From Arhodomonas sp051195215 (GTDB taxonomy: Bacteria > Pseudomonadota > Gammaproteobacteria > Nitrococcales > Nitrococcaceae), in the NCBI RefSeq assembly GCF_051195215.1, contig NZ_JBNAZM010000016.1, forward strand, positions 28,092 through 92,091: a stretch of DNA of 64,000 bases. The letters are read 5' to 3'. The position numbers and the translations under genes are program-made. How positions within the stretch are numbered: the first letter of the stretch is position 1; each line of letters begins with the position of its first letter. Below are positions 45,573 through 54,658 of the stretch, in pieces. The notes beneath the pieces were generated by a model. The model saw only the letters and a program-made list of their open reading frames with translations. It was not told where the DNA came from and searched no databases.

Positions 45573-48254
45573 ATGCAGAAGTGCAAACGCCATCTGGCGC
45601 TATTCGTTGCGGGCGCGATGACGTCCGTCATGGGGGCCGCTCAGGCGGCGGACGTCGTTACCGAGACGGAGGTGGGCCAGGATGCCTCCGGCGCGGTGGC
45701 GAGCGGCAGCCTTTCGGTACAGGGCGACGGCGATCCCACCCGTTACACCGGCGACCGGGTCCACGCCAAGCTCTTCTATGACTGGGACTGGGATCACCAG
45801 GATCCGGACAAGGACTTCGCCGGCTTCCGTCCCTACGACTATCACGTCTACACGGCGACACCCACCGGCACTGACTGGGAGGGCAATCTCAACTACACCC
45901 AGGGCGAGCGGATCACCGATGCCGAGCGTAACTGGGATGCCTCCAAGGAACGGCACGTGCCGTTCGACGTGACCTCCAGCGGCAAGATCGTCGGACTCTA
46001 TGCCGGCGAGTGGGGCTACTGGGAGCGGGGTTATCCGTTCGATCTCATCGCCGCGAAGAACATTACCCACCTGTTCTTCTCGTTCTACGGTGTCTGTGAC
46101 TACAACCGCGACGGCGCCACCGGCAATCGCGGTCTCGATACCATGAACGGCGAGACCGACTCCCACGCGTTCCAGACCATGCGCGCCTCCTGCGGCCAGG
46201 GTGAGGCGCCGTCCTTCGACGGTTCCCGCTCCGCGGATCTGGTGGACCTGGGCGTGGTGGAGCGCAAGCAGGACTTCGAGATCTCGAAGTACGACTACCT
46301 CGCCGAGCCCCACGCCATCGATGCCATGCGGGAGATGAAGGCGCGCTACCCGCACCTGAACGCCATGCTCTCCATAGGCGGGTGGTCGCTCTCGGACCCG
46401 TTCTACGACATGGTCAGCGATCCGCAGTGGCGGTCGACGTTCATCGACTCCGTGGTGGAGACGGTGCGCGCTTCCGACGGCCTGTGGGACGGCGTGGATC
46501 TGGACTGGGAGTTTCCCGGCGGTGCCGGTCTTTCCAGTGGCTTGACTCGCGGCTATGCCGCCGACCGGGACAACTTCGTCAAGCTCGTCGAAGAGCTGCG
46601 CGCCCGGCTCACCGAGGAGTTCGGCGAGGACTTCCAGCTCTCCGCGGCCATTTCCACGGATCCGGCGAAGATCGCGGCCATCGACCTCTCCCGGCTGAAG
46701 GATGACTTCACCTTCGTGAACGTCATGACCTACGACCTCTTCGGCGCCTGGGGCGCGGATCCGGGCCACCAGACCGGCGTGCGTGCCAAGCCGGTGATGG
46801 GGGCCTATGACGAGGCACCGGCCGATGAGTATGCCACCGACGAGATCGGCAACACGGTCGAGGTCGACGGCGAGCGCATCAACAAGCGGGAGAAGGTCGA
46901 GGGCTTCAGCGTCGAGGGGGCGATCAAGACCATCCAGCGCTTCTATCCGGACTTCCCCATGTCCAAGCTCGCCGTGGGCGCCGCCTCGTACAGCCGGGGC
47001 TGGGAGTATGTGAAGGTCGACGATGCCCACGACAAGATGCCCTGGCACGGCACCGCGCAGGAGTGGGGCGCCTACGGTGGCGACACGAAGCTCGGCATTC
47101 AGGGCACCTTCGAGCCGGGGGTCGCCGACTATCGTGATGTCTACGACAACTTCATCGCGCCCAACGGCGGCGACTGGCTCTACTATGACCGCCAGGCCGA
47201 CGCCGCCTATGTCTGGAAGCCACGCCCGGACCACAGTGGTGACGGCAACAAGGTGGCGACCGTGCACTCCATGGACACACCGCGCTCGGTGATCGCCAAG
47301 GGCGACCTGGTCCAGGAGTACGATCTCGCCGGCCTGTTCGTGTGGGAGGCGCAGACCGACAACGGCATGATCCTCAATGCCGTCAATGCCGCGGTCTGCA
47401 ACCAGCTCGACGGTGGCGGCTACTACGACTTCACCCAGCACTATGCCGGTGCGGTGGACACCGAGGTGCTGGCCACCGACGCGAACGGCTATGCCACCCA
47501 GGTGCGCGAGACCGTTTACGGCCCCCATGACTACCAGTTCCTCGGGGCGAGTCACTGCAGCGGTACGGAGCCGGGCAACCGGGCGCCGCTCGCCGACGCG
47601 GGCAGCAAGGTCTCGGTGGAGGGACCGGCGATCGTGGATCTGGACGCCAGCGGCTCCAGCGATCCGGACGGCGATACGCTGACGTATAGCTGGACCCAGG
47701 AGGCCGGCCCCTCGGCGACCCTCTCCGGGGCGGACACGGCCATGCCCAGTGTCGAGGTGCCTGAGGTTCAGGCGGAGACCGACTTCATCTTCCGTGTGAG
47801 CGTTGGCGACGGGAAGCAGTCGGACAGCGACCGGGTCACGGTGACGGTCACCACGCCCGGCGGGGGTGATGGTGGCGGCAATTGCCCGGCGACCTGGAGC
47901 GCCGACGTGGCGTACTCCGGGGGCGACACCGTGATGTACCAGGGCACCGAGTACCGCGCGAAGTGGTGGACCAAGGGTGACGAGCCCGGCTCCGGCAACG
48001 TCTGGGAAGTCGTCTCGGATTCCACCTGCAGCGATGATGGCTCCGGCGGCGGTGACACCGGCGGGGGCGACTCGGGTGATGGCGACGGCGCGAGCTGCGA
48101 AGCCTGGGACAGCACCATCGCTTACACGGCGGGTGACGTCGTGGTCTACGAGGGTACCGAGTACCGTGCCAAGTGGTGGACCAAGGGCGAGACCCCTGGC
48201 TCTGGTCAGAATGGCCCGTGGGAGGCGCTTGGCAGCGCTGACTGCGGCGCCTGA
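45573..48254 (+). CDS. Secreted chitinase: GH18, PKD-like domain, two chitin-binding CBM5/12 modules
   Basis: 893 aa. The signal peptide ends near residue 25 (AAQAAD). A 100-residue N-terminal segment precedes the GH18 barrel, with the catalytic motif DGVDLDWE at 306-313 (acid Glu313) and the SIGGWSLSDPF motif before it. A PKD/cadherin-like linker domain occupies about 668-765 (ASGSSDPDGDTLTYSW). Two carbohydrate-binding modules follow at about 771-816 and 842-892, each with YRAKWWTKG and flanking Cys. Gly/Asp-rich linkers join them. It cleaves insoluble chitin outside the cell. AGAGGAGAG precedes the ATG at 45573. Confidence 0.95.
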   Translation: MQKCKRHLALFVAGAMTSVMGAAQAADVVTETEVGQDASGAVASGSLSVQGDGDPTRYTGDRVHAKLFYDWDWDHQDPDKDFAGFRPYDYHVYTATPTGTDWEGNLNYTQGERITDAERNWDASKERHVPFDVTSSGKIVGLYAGEWGYWERGYPFDLIAAKNITHLFFSFYGVCDYNRDGATGNRGLDTMNGETDSHAFQTMRASCGQGEAPSFDGSRSADLVDLGVVERKQDFEISKYDYLAEPHAIDAMREMKARYPHLNAMLSIGGWSLSDPFYDMVSDPQWRSTFIDSVVETVRASDGLWDGVDLDWEFPGGAGLSSGLTRGYAADRDNFVKLVEELRARLTEEFGEDFQLSAAISTDPAKIAAIDLSRLKDDFTFVNVMTYDLFGAWGADPGHQTGVRAKPVMGAYDEAPADEYATDEIGNTVEVDGERINKREKVEGFSVEGAIKTIQRFYPDFPMSKLAVGAASYSRGWEYVKVDDAHDKMPWHGTAQEWGAYGGDTKLGIQGTFEPGVADYRDVYDNFIAPNGGDWLYYDRQADAAYVWKPRPDHSGDGNKVATVHSMDTPRSVIAKGDLVQEYDLAGLFVWEAQTDNGMILNAVNAAVCNQLDGGGYYDFTQHYAGAVDTEVLATDANGYATQVRETVYGPHDYQFLGASHCSGTEPGNRAPLADAGSKVSVEGPAIVDLDASGSSDPDGDTLTYSWTQEAGPSATLSGADTAMPSVEVPEVQAETDFIFRVSVGDGKQSDSDRVTVTVTTPGGGDGGGNCPATWSADVAYSGGDTVMYQGTEYRAKWWTKGDEPGSGNVWEVVSDSTCSDDGSGGGDTGGGDSGDGDGASCEAWDSTIAYTAGDVVVYEGTEYRAKWWTKGETPGSGQNGPWEALGSADCGA

Positions 48255-48296
48255 CGCCGCGTAGCCGGTGATCGCGCCGGCCGAGCCGGTACACGA

Positions 48297-48323
48297 ACGG
48301 GGCCCTCTCGGGCCCCGTCGCTT
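48297..48323 (+). terminator. Terminator of the chitin operon
   Basis: ACGGGGCCC and GGGCCCCGT form a 9-bp perfect stem with a TCTC loop, followed by CGCTTTC. It lies 42 bp after the chitinase stop, between convergent genes. Confidence 0.7.
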
Positions 48324-48336
48324 TCCGAACGTCGGT

Positions 48337-48927
48337 TCAGGCCGGGGTGAGCACGCAGAACCAGTGTTCGGCGCTCTGGCGTTCCTCCAGGTCAGTGTCG
48401 AAGCCCGCCGCGACGGCCATCTCCCGCACCGCCGACGGGCTCAGGCGGTTGACCAGCGGGGGGCCAACACGGCCGGGCCCGTCCGGGGCGAACTCCGCGA
48501 CCAGCAGCCGCGTGTCCTCTGGAATCAGGCCGTGGACGTGGGCGAGCACACCCGCGGGGTCGTCGACATGGTGGAGCACCATCACCAGCAGCGCCGCGTC
48601 TACCGGACCGGGCAGGCTGGTGAGGCTCGCGACGTCGGCGTGCACGGCATGGATTTGCGTGAGGTGGTGCAGCGCCGTCGTGCGCTGAAGCATGGCGATC
48701 GCCTCGGCGGATTCGTCCACTGCGTAGACGCGGCCGTGCTCGCCCACGCGTTCGGCGGCGCGCAGTGAGACATAGCCCGGGCCCGAGCCGAGATCGGCGA
48801 CGCTGGTGCCGTGGTGCAGCCGCACGGCGTCGAACCATTCCGTGACCAGCGGCGCACGCAGCGCCTGCCGGCCGAACTGACGCTGAAGCGATCCCCCGTC
48901 AGTAGCCCCGTTTGAAGTCGATGACAT
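48337..48927 (-). CDS. Class I SAM-dependent methyltransferase
   Basis: 196 aa. The SAM-binding motif I is VADLGSGPGYVSLRAAERVG (about 43-62), motif II AVDES with the acidic residue, and a later LLVMVLHHVDD. The substrate cannot be predicted. The start at 48927 lies inside the end of the dehydrogenase gene (overlap 29 bp), with AAGGAG well placed, so the two are co-transcribed. Confidence 0.85.
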   Translation of the reverse strand: MSSTSNGATDGGSLQRQFGRQALRAPLVTEWFDAVRLHHGTSVADLGSGPGYVSLRAAERVGEHGRVYAVDESAEAIAMLQRTTALHHLTQIHAVHADVASLTSLPGPVDAALLVMVLHHVDDPAGVLAHVHGLIPEDTRLLVAEFAPDGPGRVGPPLVNRLSPSAVREMAVAAGFDTDLEERQSAEHWFCVLTPA

Positions 48928-49837
48928 AGTCCAGCTCCTTGCCGGTCTGATAGCGCGCGTAGTTGTGGCGGAAGATATCGGCGATGTCCTCAGGGAAGCT
49001 TTCCGCGGCAACGTGGGGTGTTACGTAGCAGTTGTCGAGCTGCCACAGCGGTGAGTCGGTGGGCAGGGGCTCGGTTTCGAAGACGTCGAGCACGGCGCCG
49101 CCGATGCGCTGATCGCGCAGCGCTTGCGCCAGGGCGTCGCTGTCGATGAGCGGGCCGCGGCCGACGTTGATGACCCACGCGTGCGTCGGAAGGTGGCGCA
49201 GGGCCTCGGCGTCCAGGAGATGATGGGTTTCGGGCGTATCCGGCAACGTCAGCACCAGGTAGTCGAGCCGCTCCAGGAAGGCGTGCCATTCGTCCCCGGC
49301 GTAGACACGTGTCACCCCCACCACGTCGCCGGGGCTGCGCTTGTAACCGATGACGTCGAGCCCGAAGTGGTTGGCGGTACTGGCGATGTGCTTGCCGATG
49401 GAGCCGAGCCCGGCAATGCCCATGGTGCGACCGGCGAGACCGCGGTAGTCGAGGGGCTGCCAGCGAGCCTCGCGCTGCTGCGCCCGGAGCTGAAAGAACT
49501 GACGCTCGAGGGCGATCAGCCACCCGAAGACGTACTCGCTCATCAATGGGCCGAAGACATCCTTGACGCCAGTGAGCGTGTAATCGCGGCGCAGCCCTTC
49601 ATCGAGCAGGGCATCCACACCCGCGAACGTGGACTGGACCCAGTCCAGGGCGTTGGCGTCGGCGAGCGCTTCGGCCACCAGGGCCGGCTTACCGAGCACG
49701 ATGTTACAGTCGGTCACCGCCCGGCGTCCTTCCTCCGCCGTCGTCGCTTGTCGGATCTCCAGATCGGGCAGGTCGGCCTGCTCGATGAGGCGACGGTAGA
49801 CATCGGCGTCTTCGGACAGGATGAGGGCGCGGTTCAT
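48899..49837 (-). CDS. D-2-hydroxyacid dehydrogenase
   Basis: 312 aa, cytoplasmic NAD(P)-dependent enzyme. The Rossmann motif GIAGLGSIGKHIA (about 139-151) and the catalytic residues Arg (NVGRGPLID), Glu (DVFETEP) and His (TPHVAAESFP) are all visible. Members reduce glyoxylate, hydroxypyruvate or other 2-oxo acids; the substrate is unknown. GGGAGAGAACCC precedes the ATG at 49837. The gene is divergent from the LacI-controlled sugar importer and may share its control. Confidence 0.9.
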   Translation of the reverse strand: MNRALILSEDADVYRRLIEQADLPDLEIRQATTAEEGRRAVTDCNIVLGKPALVAEALADANALDWVQSTFAGVDALLDEGLRRDYTLTGVKDVFGPLMSEYVFGWLIALERQFFQLRAQQREARWQPLDYRGLAGRTMGIAGLGSIGKHIASTANHFGLDVIGYKRSPGDVVGVTRVYAGDEWHAFLERLDYLVLTLPDTPETHHLLDAEALRHLPTHAWVINVGRGPLIDSDALAQALRDQRIGGAVLDVFETEPLPTDSPLWQLDNCYVTPHVAAESFPEDIADIFRHNYARYQTGKELDYVIDFKRGY

Positions 49838-50024
49838 GGGTTCTCTCCCGGTTGCGGTGACTTTCCGCCGCCCAGCATAGCTTACGACCTCCGCTAAGCC
49901 AGCAGGGGAGCGCGCGTTGGGTTCCGGAAACCGGCGTTGGGCGGCCCGAGCTGCGATCGTGCTTCCGGCCTGCCGGCGAATGCGATGGTGTTTTCCGGCC
50001 CTGCACCCACTGACGAACGGACTA

Positions 50025-50058
50025 TTGTGTGCTGGAATGTAATCGATTACATTCCAGC
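50025..50058 (+). promoter_or_regulatory. LacI-type operator on the sugar importer promoter
   Basis: A perfect 28-bp palindrome at 50031-50058 has the LacI-type core TGTAATCGATTACA and outer arms GCTGGAA/TTCCAGC. TTGTGT (50025-50030) and TACATT (50048-50053) with a 17-bp gap could be the promoter, so a bound repressor would cover spacer and -10. The LacI gene of this operon (54659) is the natural candidate. Confidence 0.8.
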
Positions 50059-50120
50059 GAAAAGCGGTTCGGCCGGCAGTCGAAGAAAAACCGATCCACG
50101 AGCCCGAGAGGAGGAGAGCG

Positions 50121-51149
50121 ATGGCCTGGAAGCACTGGTTTGCCGCAGCGGCGGCCGTGGCGATGGGCGGATTCACCGCCGGCGCGGCGGCCGAGAGTTA
50201 CACCATCGGCCTGAGCAACGGCTGGGTGGGCAGCGAATGGCGCACCCAGATGATCGACGAGGCGAAGGCGGCGGCCGAGGCCTGGTCGCAGCGCGGGGTC
50301 GAGGTGGACGTCATCGTCCAGAGCGCGAACGTCGACGTTCAGGGGCAGATCGCCCACGTGCGCAACTTCCTCAACCGCGGCGTGGACGCCATCATCATCA
50401 ACCCCAACAGTCCCACCGCTTTCGACCCCGTCTTCGCCCAGGCCAAGGCCCGCGGCACGCTGGTGGTGGCGACGGACGCGGAAGTGTCCTCCAGCGATGC
50501 GATCTACGTGGGCATCGACCACACCGAATGGGCACGGCAGTCGGCGCGCTGGCTGGCGGAAACCCTGGACGGCGAGGGCCGGATCGTTGCCATGAACGGC
50601 GTGGCCGGGCACGCCGCCAATCAGATGCGCGTTGCCGGCTACCGCGAGGTGTTCTCGGACTACGACGGCATCGAGGTTCTCAACGAGGTCAACGCCAACT
50701 GGGACCAGGCCCAGGGTCAGCAGGCGATGCAGAATCTGCTCGCCACCTACCCCGATATCGACGGCGTCTGGGTGCAGGATGGCATGGCCTTCGGCGCCTG
50801 GCGGGCGATCATGAACGCGGGCAAGGCCGACGGGATCGCCGCCACCGGCGAGATTCGCAAGGATTTCCTCGAGCTCTGGCGGGACAAGGACCTCACCTCC
50901 GGCGCCTCGGTGAACCCGCCGGGGGTGATGGCGAGCGCCCTCAACGTGGCGGTGCTGCGCCTGATGGGGGGCGAGTTCAAGGAAGACGTCTTCGAGGGCA
51001 AGTACGGCAACGCCCTGTACGTGCCCGTACCCTTCATCGACGACGAGAACCTGGACGAGGTTTACCAGCAGGTCGAGGGCAAGCCCGGCTATTATTCCGT
51101 CACCAGCCGGCTGTCGCCGGACGAGGCCGAAGAGCGCTTCTTCCAGTAA
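50121..51149 (+). CDS. Sugar ABC transporter substrate-binding protein (RbsB-like)
   Basis: 342 aa. A signal peptide (cleaved near AAAES, residue 25) precedes a type I periplasmic-binding fold of the ribose/galactose group: IIINPNSPTAFDPVFAQAKA (about 91-110), GIDHTEWARQSARWLA and GVWVQDGMAFGAW. The sugar is unknown. GGAGGAGAG precedes the ATG at 50121. It is the first gene of an operon with one ATPase, two permeases, a LacI regulator and an oxidoreductase. Confidence 0.92.
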   Translation: MAWKHWFAAAAAVAMGGFTAGAAAESYTIGLSNGWVGSEWRTQMIDEAKAAAEAWSQRGVEVDVIVQSANVDVQGQIAHVRNFLNRGVDAIIINPNSPTAFDPVFAQAKARGTLVVATDAEVSSSDAIYVGIDHTEWARQSARWLAETLDGEGRIVAMNGVAGHAANQMRVAGYREVFSDYDGIEVLNEVNANWDQAQGQQAMQNLLATYPDIDGVWVQDGMAFGAWRAIMNAGKADGIAATGEIRKDFLELWRDKDLTSGASVNPPGVMASALNVAVLRLMGGEFKEDVFEGKYGNALYVPVPFIDDENLDEVYQQVEGKPGYYSVTSRLSPDEAEERFFQ

Positions 51150-51164
51150 CCGGAGCGAATCACC

Positions 51165-52673
51165 ATGGCTTGGCTGGAAACCCATGGGCTGTGCAAGCGG
51201 TATGGGGGCGTGCGCGCCCTCGACCGCGCCGACTTCGACCTCCGCCGGGGCGAGGTGCACGTGCTCATCGGCGCGAATGGCTCGGGCAAGAGCACGCTGT
51301 GCAAGTGCCTTGCCGGTGCCGTCGCCCCGGACGACGGCGAGATGCGCCTCGACGGCGAGCCTCTGCGGCTCGCGTCGCCGGCGGAGGCGGAGCGTGCGGG
51401 GATCGGCGTGTTCTACCAGGAGCTGAGTCTCATCCCCCAGCTCACGGTGGCCCAGAACGTGTTTCTCGACCGTGAGCCTCGCACCCGCCTCGGGTTCGTC
51501 GACGAGGCGGCCATGCGTCGGCGCACCGAGGCGCTGATGCGGCCATTCGAAGGTGTGGCCGGTGAGCGCTTCCGTGCCGATCGCCCGGTGACGGACCTCA
51601 GCCCCGATCAACGCCAGATCGTGGAGATCCTCAAGGTACTGGCGCGCCGCCCGCCGGTGATCCTGTTCGACGAGGCCACGGCCGCTCTCGACCGCCGTCA
51701 GGTGGCGGTCTTCTTCTCGGTGATCCGCGAGCTGCGCGGCGCCGGTCACGGCATCGTGTTCATCTCCCACCGCATGGACGAGCTCTTCACCATTGGTGAC
51801 CGCATCACCGTGCTGCGCGACGGCCGCACCGTGACCACCTGCGATGTGGCCGATACCGACCGTGAGGCGGTAGTGACCGCCATGGTGGGCGAGAGCGCCC
51901 AGCCGGCGGCCGCGGGTTCCCGTGTGGAGCGTCCCGCGCCGACGGGGGCTTCAGTGTTTTCGGTGCGTGAGATCACCGCCGCGGGGCTCGCGCCGGTGTC
52001 GTTCGAGCTCGCTGCCGGCGAGATCCTGGGCCTGGGCGGGCTCCACGGCCAGGGGCAGTCGCTGCTGCTGCGCACGCTGTTCGGCGCGCACCGGCGCACC
52101 GCGGGCCATGTGGCGGGGACCGACGGGGCGCTCGCGGGCCGGCATCCGGGGCAGGCGGTGCGCGCGGGGCTCGCCTACATCTCGGGGGATCGTGGTCGTG
52201 ACGGCATTTTCCCCGCGCGCAATGTGTTCGAGAACCTGGCGAGCGCCCTGCTCACCCGGGAGGGGCGGCGTCTGGTGCGCCACGGTCGCCTGCGCGGCGA
52301 GCTCGATCGCGCGGTGAAGGCCCTGCGCACCAAGTTCGCCGGCTATTCGGCACCGGTCACCTCGCTTTCCGGCGGCAACCAGCAGAAGATCGTGATCGGC
52401 CGGTGGCTGGCCGCGCGTCCGCGGGTGCTGCTCCTGGACGATCCCACCAAGGGTATCGACCTCAACGCCAAGGCCGATCTCTACGACATTCTCCGCCGCC
52501 TGGCCGCGCAGGGCGTGGGGATCGTCTTTTATTCCTCCGACGACGCCGAGCTGCTCGACATCGCCGATCGGGTTCTGGTGTTCAACGGCGGCCGGGTGGT
52601 GGACGAGCTCGCCGGCGACAGCCTGAACCGGGTGGCCCTTTACCGGGCCGCCTACGGCGGGGAGGCGGCATGA
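51165..52673 (+). CDS. Sugar ABC transporter ATPase (RbsA/MglA type, double domain)
   Basis: 502 aa with two ATPase domains. The first has Walker A GANGSGKST (about 36-44), Walker B VILFDEATAALD and a changed signature DLSPDQRQ. The second has the degenerate Walker A region LGGLHGQGQSLLL and a normal signature LSGGNQQKIVIGRWL with VLLLDDPTKGID. This asymmetry is usual for RbsA proteins. The stop overlaps the next start (ATGA). Confidence 0.95.
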   Translation: MAWLETHGLCKRYGGVRALDRADFDLRRGEVHVLIGANGSGKSTLCKCLAGAVAPDDGEMRLDGEPLRLASPAEAERAGIGVFYQELSLIPQLTVAQNVFLDREPRTRLGFVDEAAMRRRTEALMRPFEGVAGERFRADRPVTDLSPDQRQIVEILKVLARRPPVILFDEATAALDRRQVAVFFSVIRELRGAGHGIVFISHRMDELFTIGDRITVLRDGRTVTTCDVADTDREAVVTAMVGESAQPAAAGSRVERPAPTGASVFSVREITAAGLAPVSFELAAGEILGLGGLHGQGQSLLLRTLFGAHRRTAGHVAGTDGALAGRHPGQAVRAGLAYISGDRGRDGIFPARNVFENLASALLTREGRRLVRHGRLRGELDRAVKALRTKFAGYSAPVTSLSGGNQQKIVIGRWLAARPRVLLLDDPTKGIDLNAKADLYDILRRLAAQGVGIVFYSSDDAELLDIADRVLVFNGGRVVDELAGDSLNRVALYRAAYGGEAA

Positions 52674-53638
52674 GCACGGCGGTGGCGGTGCACTCCCGCG
52701 AATGGTTCGCCGTGTTACGGCGCTTCCCCTGGGTGGTGGCGGCGGTAGCGGCAGTCGTGCTGTTCACCATCAATGCCGCGTTGCAGGGCAATCTGCTGGA
52801 AGCGCCGGTGCTGGTCTCCAACCTGCGCACGGTGCTGCCGCTGCTGCTGGTCGCCGTGGGCCAGACCTACGTGATCCTCAATAGCGATATCGACCTGTCC
52901 ATCGGTGCGGTGATCTCGTTGGTGAACGTGGTGGCCGTCTCCGTGATGGGAATGGTCGGCGGCGGCGCGGGCATCGCCCTCGGCATGCTCGCCGGTCTCG
53001 CCACGGGGCTCGCCTGTGGCCTGGCCAACGGATTGTTGATCGCGGGGCTGCGCTTTCAGCCCATCGTCACCACGTTCGCCACCGGCATCGTCTTCGGCGG
53101 TCTCGCCCTGTGGGTGCTGCCGGAGGCGGGGGCGCCGGTGCCGGAGGGCTATTGGCGCGGCTACGCGGGGTCCTGGATGGGGCTGCCGGTGCCGCTATGG
53201 GTCGCCGCCGCCGCTCTGGTGTGGATCGGCGTGTTCGCCCGCACGCGCAACCACCGGCGTCTGCTCGCCACTGGCGGGCGGCTGGAGGCGGCGTTTCAAA
53301 GCGGAGTGCCCGTGCGCCGGGCGCGCATCAACGGTTATGCCTTGTGCGGGCTCTTCGGGGCACTGTCGGCCTTCTGCCTCACCGGCGACACCGCCACCGG
53401 CGACCCGCTGATCGGTCAGGCATTCACATTGAGCTCCATTTCAGCGGTGGTGCTCGGAGGCACGGCGCTCTCCGGCGGGGTGGGCGGGGCACTCGGCACC
53501 GTCTTCGGCGCCGTGATCCTGGTGCTCATCAACAACATCATCTTCTTCGCCAACCTGCCGTTCGAGTACCAGAACCTGGTCCAGGGGCTCATTGTGCTCG
53601 TGGCCCTGGCGCTGGGTGTGTTCGTGGCGCGGCGATGA
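52670..53638 (+). CDS. Sugar ABC transporter permease 1 (RbsC-like)
   Basis: 322 aa, eight to ten hydrophobic helices. Family motifs are GQTYVILNSDIDLSIGAVIS (about 63-82) and AVVLGGTALSGGVGGALGTV near the C-terminus. The start overlaps the ATPase stop. It differs clearly from permease 2, so the channel is probably a heterodimer. Confidence 0.93.
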   Translation: MSTAVAVHSREWFAVLRRFPWVVAAVAAVVLFTINAALQGNLLEAPVLVSNLRTVLPLLLVAVGQTYVILNSDIDLSIGAVISLVNVVAVSVMGMVGGGAGIALGMLAGLATGLACGLANGLLIAGLRFQPIVTTFATGIVFGGLALWVLPEAGAPVPEGYWRGYAGSWMGLPVPLWVAAAALVWIGVFARTRNHRRLLATGGRLEAAFQSGVPVRRARINGYALCGLFGALSAFCLTGDTATGDPLIGQAFTLSSISAVVLGGTALSGGVGGALGTVFGAVILVLINNIIFFANLPFEYQNLVQGLIVLVALALGVFVARR

Positions 53639-53648
53639 CGAGGCAAGC

Positions 53649-54653
53649 ATGAGCGAGCGAGTCGAACCTGTCAGTCCGGGCGCGGATGTGCCACGCGGCG
53701 AGCGTGTCCGCGCTCTCGCGACGCATCCCCTGGCCGTCGCCGGCGTTATCATCGTCGCGCTGCTGGTGGTGGGCGAGTGGCTGTCGCCCGGGTTCGCGAG
53801 TGCCGACCAGATCCTGCGACAGCTCACCATCGCGGCGATTCTGGGCACCGTGGCGGCGGGGCAGAATCTGGTGATTCTCGGCGGGCGCGAGGGCATCGAT
53901 CTGTCGGTGGGCGCGCTGGTGTCCCTGGGGGCGGTCATGGCGGGCAACGTCATGGACGGCAGTAACCTCATGCTGATCCCCGGACTCGTGGCGGCGGTTG
54001 CCGTGACCGGCGTCGTGGGGCTAGTCAACGGCGTCGGCGTCACGGTATTCCGTATCCCGCCCCTGGTCATGACGCTGGGCATGCTGGGTGTGATCCAGGG
54101 GGCGCTGGTGGTAATCACCAGTGGCGTGCCCTCCGGGGACGCCGCACCATTGCTCGTTGCCCTGGTGAGCGAACCACTGGCACTGGGCATTCCCGGCGTC
54201 GTGATGCTGTGGGCGATCGTTGCCGCAGGCGTGATCGGGTTGCTGCGCGGCACCCGATTCGGCTACCGGGTCTATGCGGTGGGCAGCAACGACCTGGCCG
54301 CCGCGCTGTCCGGCATCCCCGTGCGTGTGATCCGTGCCAGCCTGTTCGGGCTTTCCGGGGCCTTCGCCGGACTCGCCGGCGCGTTCGTCCTCGGCTACAC
54401 CGGCAACAGCTTCATCGGCGTGGGCGAGCAGTACATGCTGCCGTCCATCATCGCCGTGGTGATCGGCGGGACCTCGCTGGCCGGCGGCATCGGTGGGTAT
54501 GCGGGCACCGTCGCGGGAGCCATCGTACTCACCCTGCTGCAGTCCATACTGACCACGCTGCAGCTCGAGGCCTACGGCCGCCAGATCGTCTTCGGCGGCG
54601 TACTGCTCGCGCTCATGCTGGTCTATGGCCGCCAGCGGCGGTTGCGAGGGTAG
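53649..54653 (+). CDS. Sugar ABC transporter permease 2 (RbsC-like)
   Basis: 334 aa, with RbsC motifs GQNLVILGGREGIDLSVGAL (about 75-94), YRVYAVGSNDLAAALSGIPV and IIAVVIGGTSLAGGIGGYAG. It begins 10 bp after permease 1 and ends 5 bp before the LacI gene. Most members of this importer class use one permease gene, so two unlike ones in a row is a less common variant. Confidence 0.93.
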   Translation: MSERVEPVSPGADVPRGERVRALATHPLAVAGVIIVALLVVGEWLSPGFASADQILRQLTIAAILGTVAAGQNLVILGGREGIDLSVGALVSLGAVMAGNVMDGSNLMLIPGLVAAVAVTGVVGLVNGVGVTVFRIPPLVMTLGMLGVIQGALVVITSGVPSGDAAPLLVALVSEPLALGIPGVVMLWAIVAAGVIGLLRGTRFGYRVYAVGSNDLAAALSGIPVRVIRASLFGLSGAFAGLAGAFVLGYTGNSFIGVGEQYMLPSIIAVVIGGTSLAGGIGGYAGTVAGAIVLTLLQSILTTLQLEAYGRQIVFGGVLLALMLVYGRQRRLRG

Positions 54654-54658
54654 CCGGT

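Noticed and set aside
45600..47555. 651-codon open frame opposite the chitinase
   Set aside because: It lies over the GH18 domain with its intact catalytic motif and has no recognisable features of its own.
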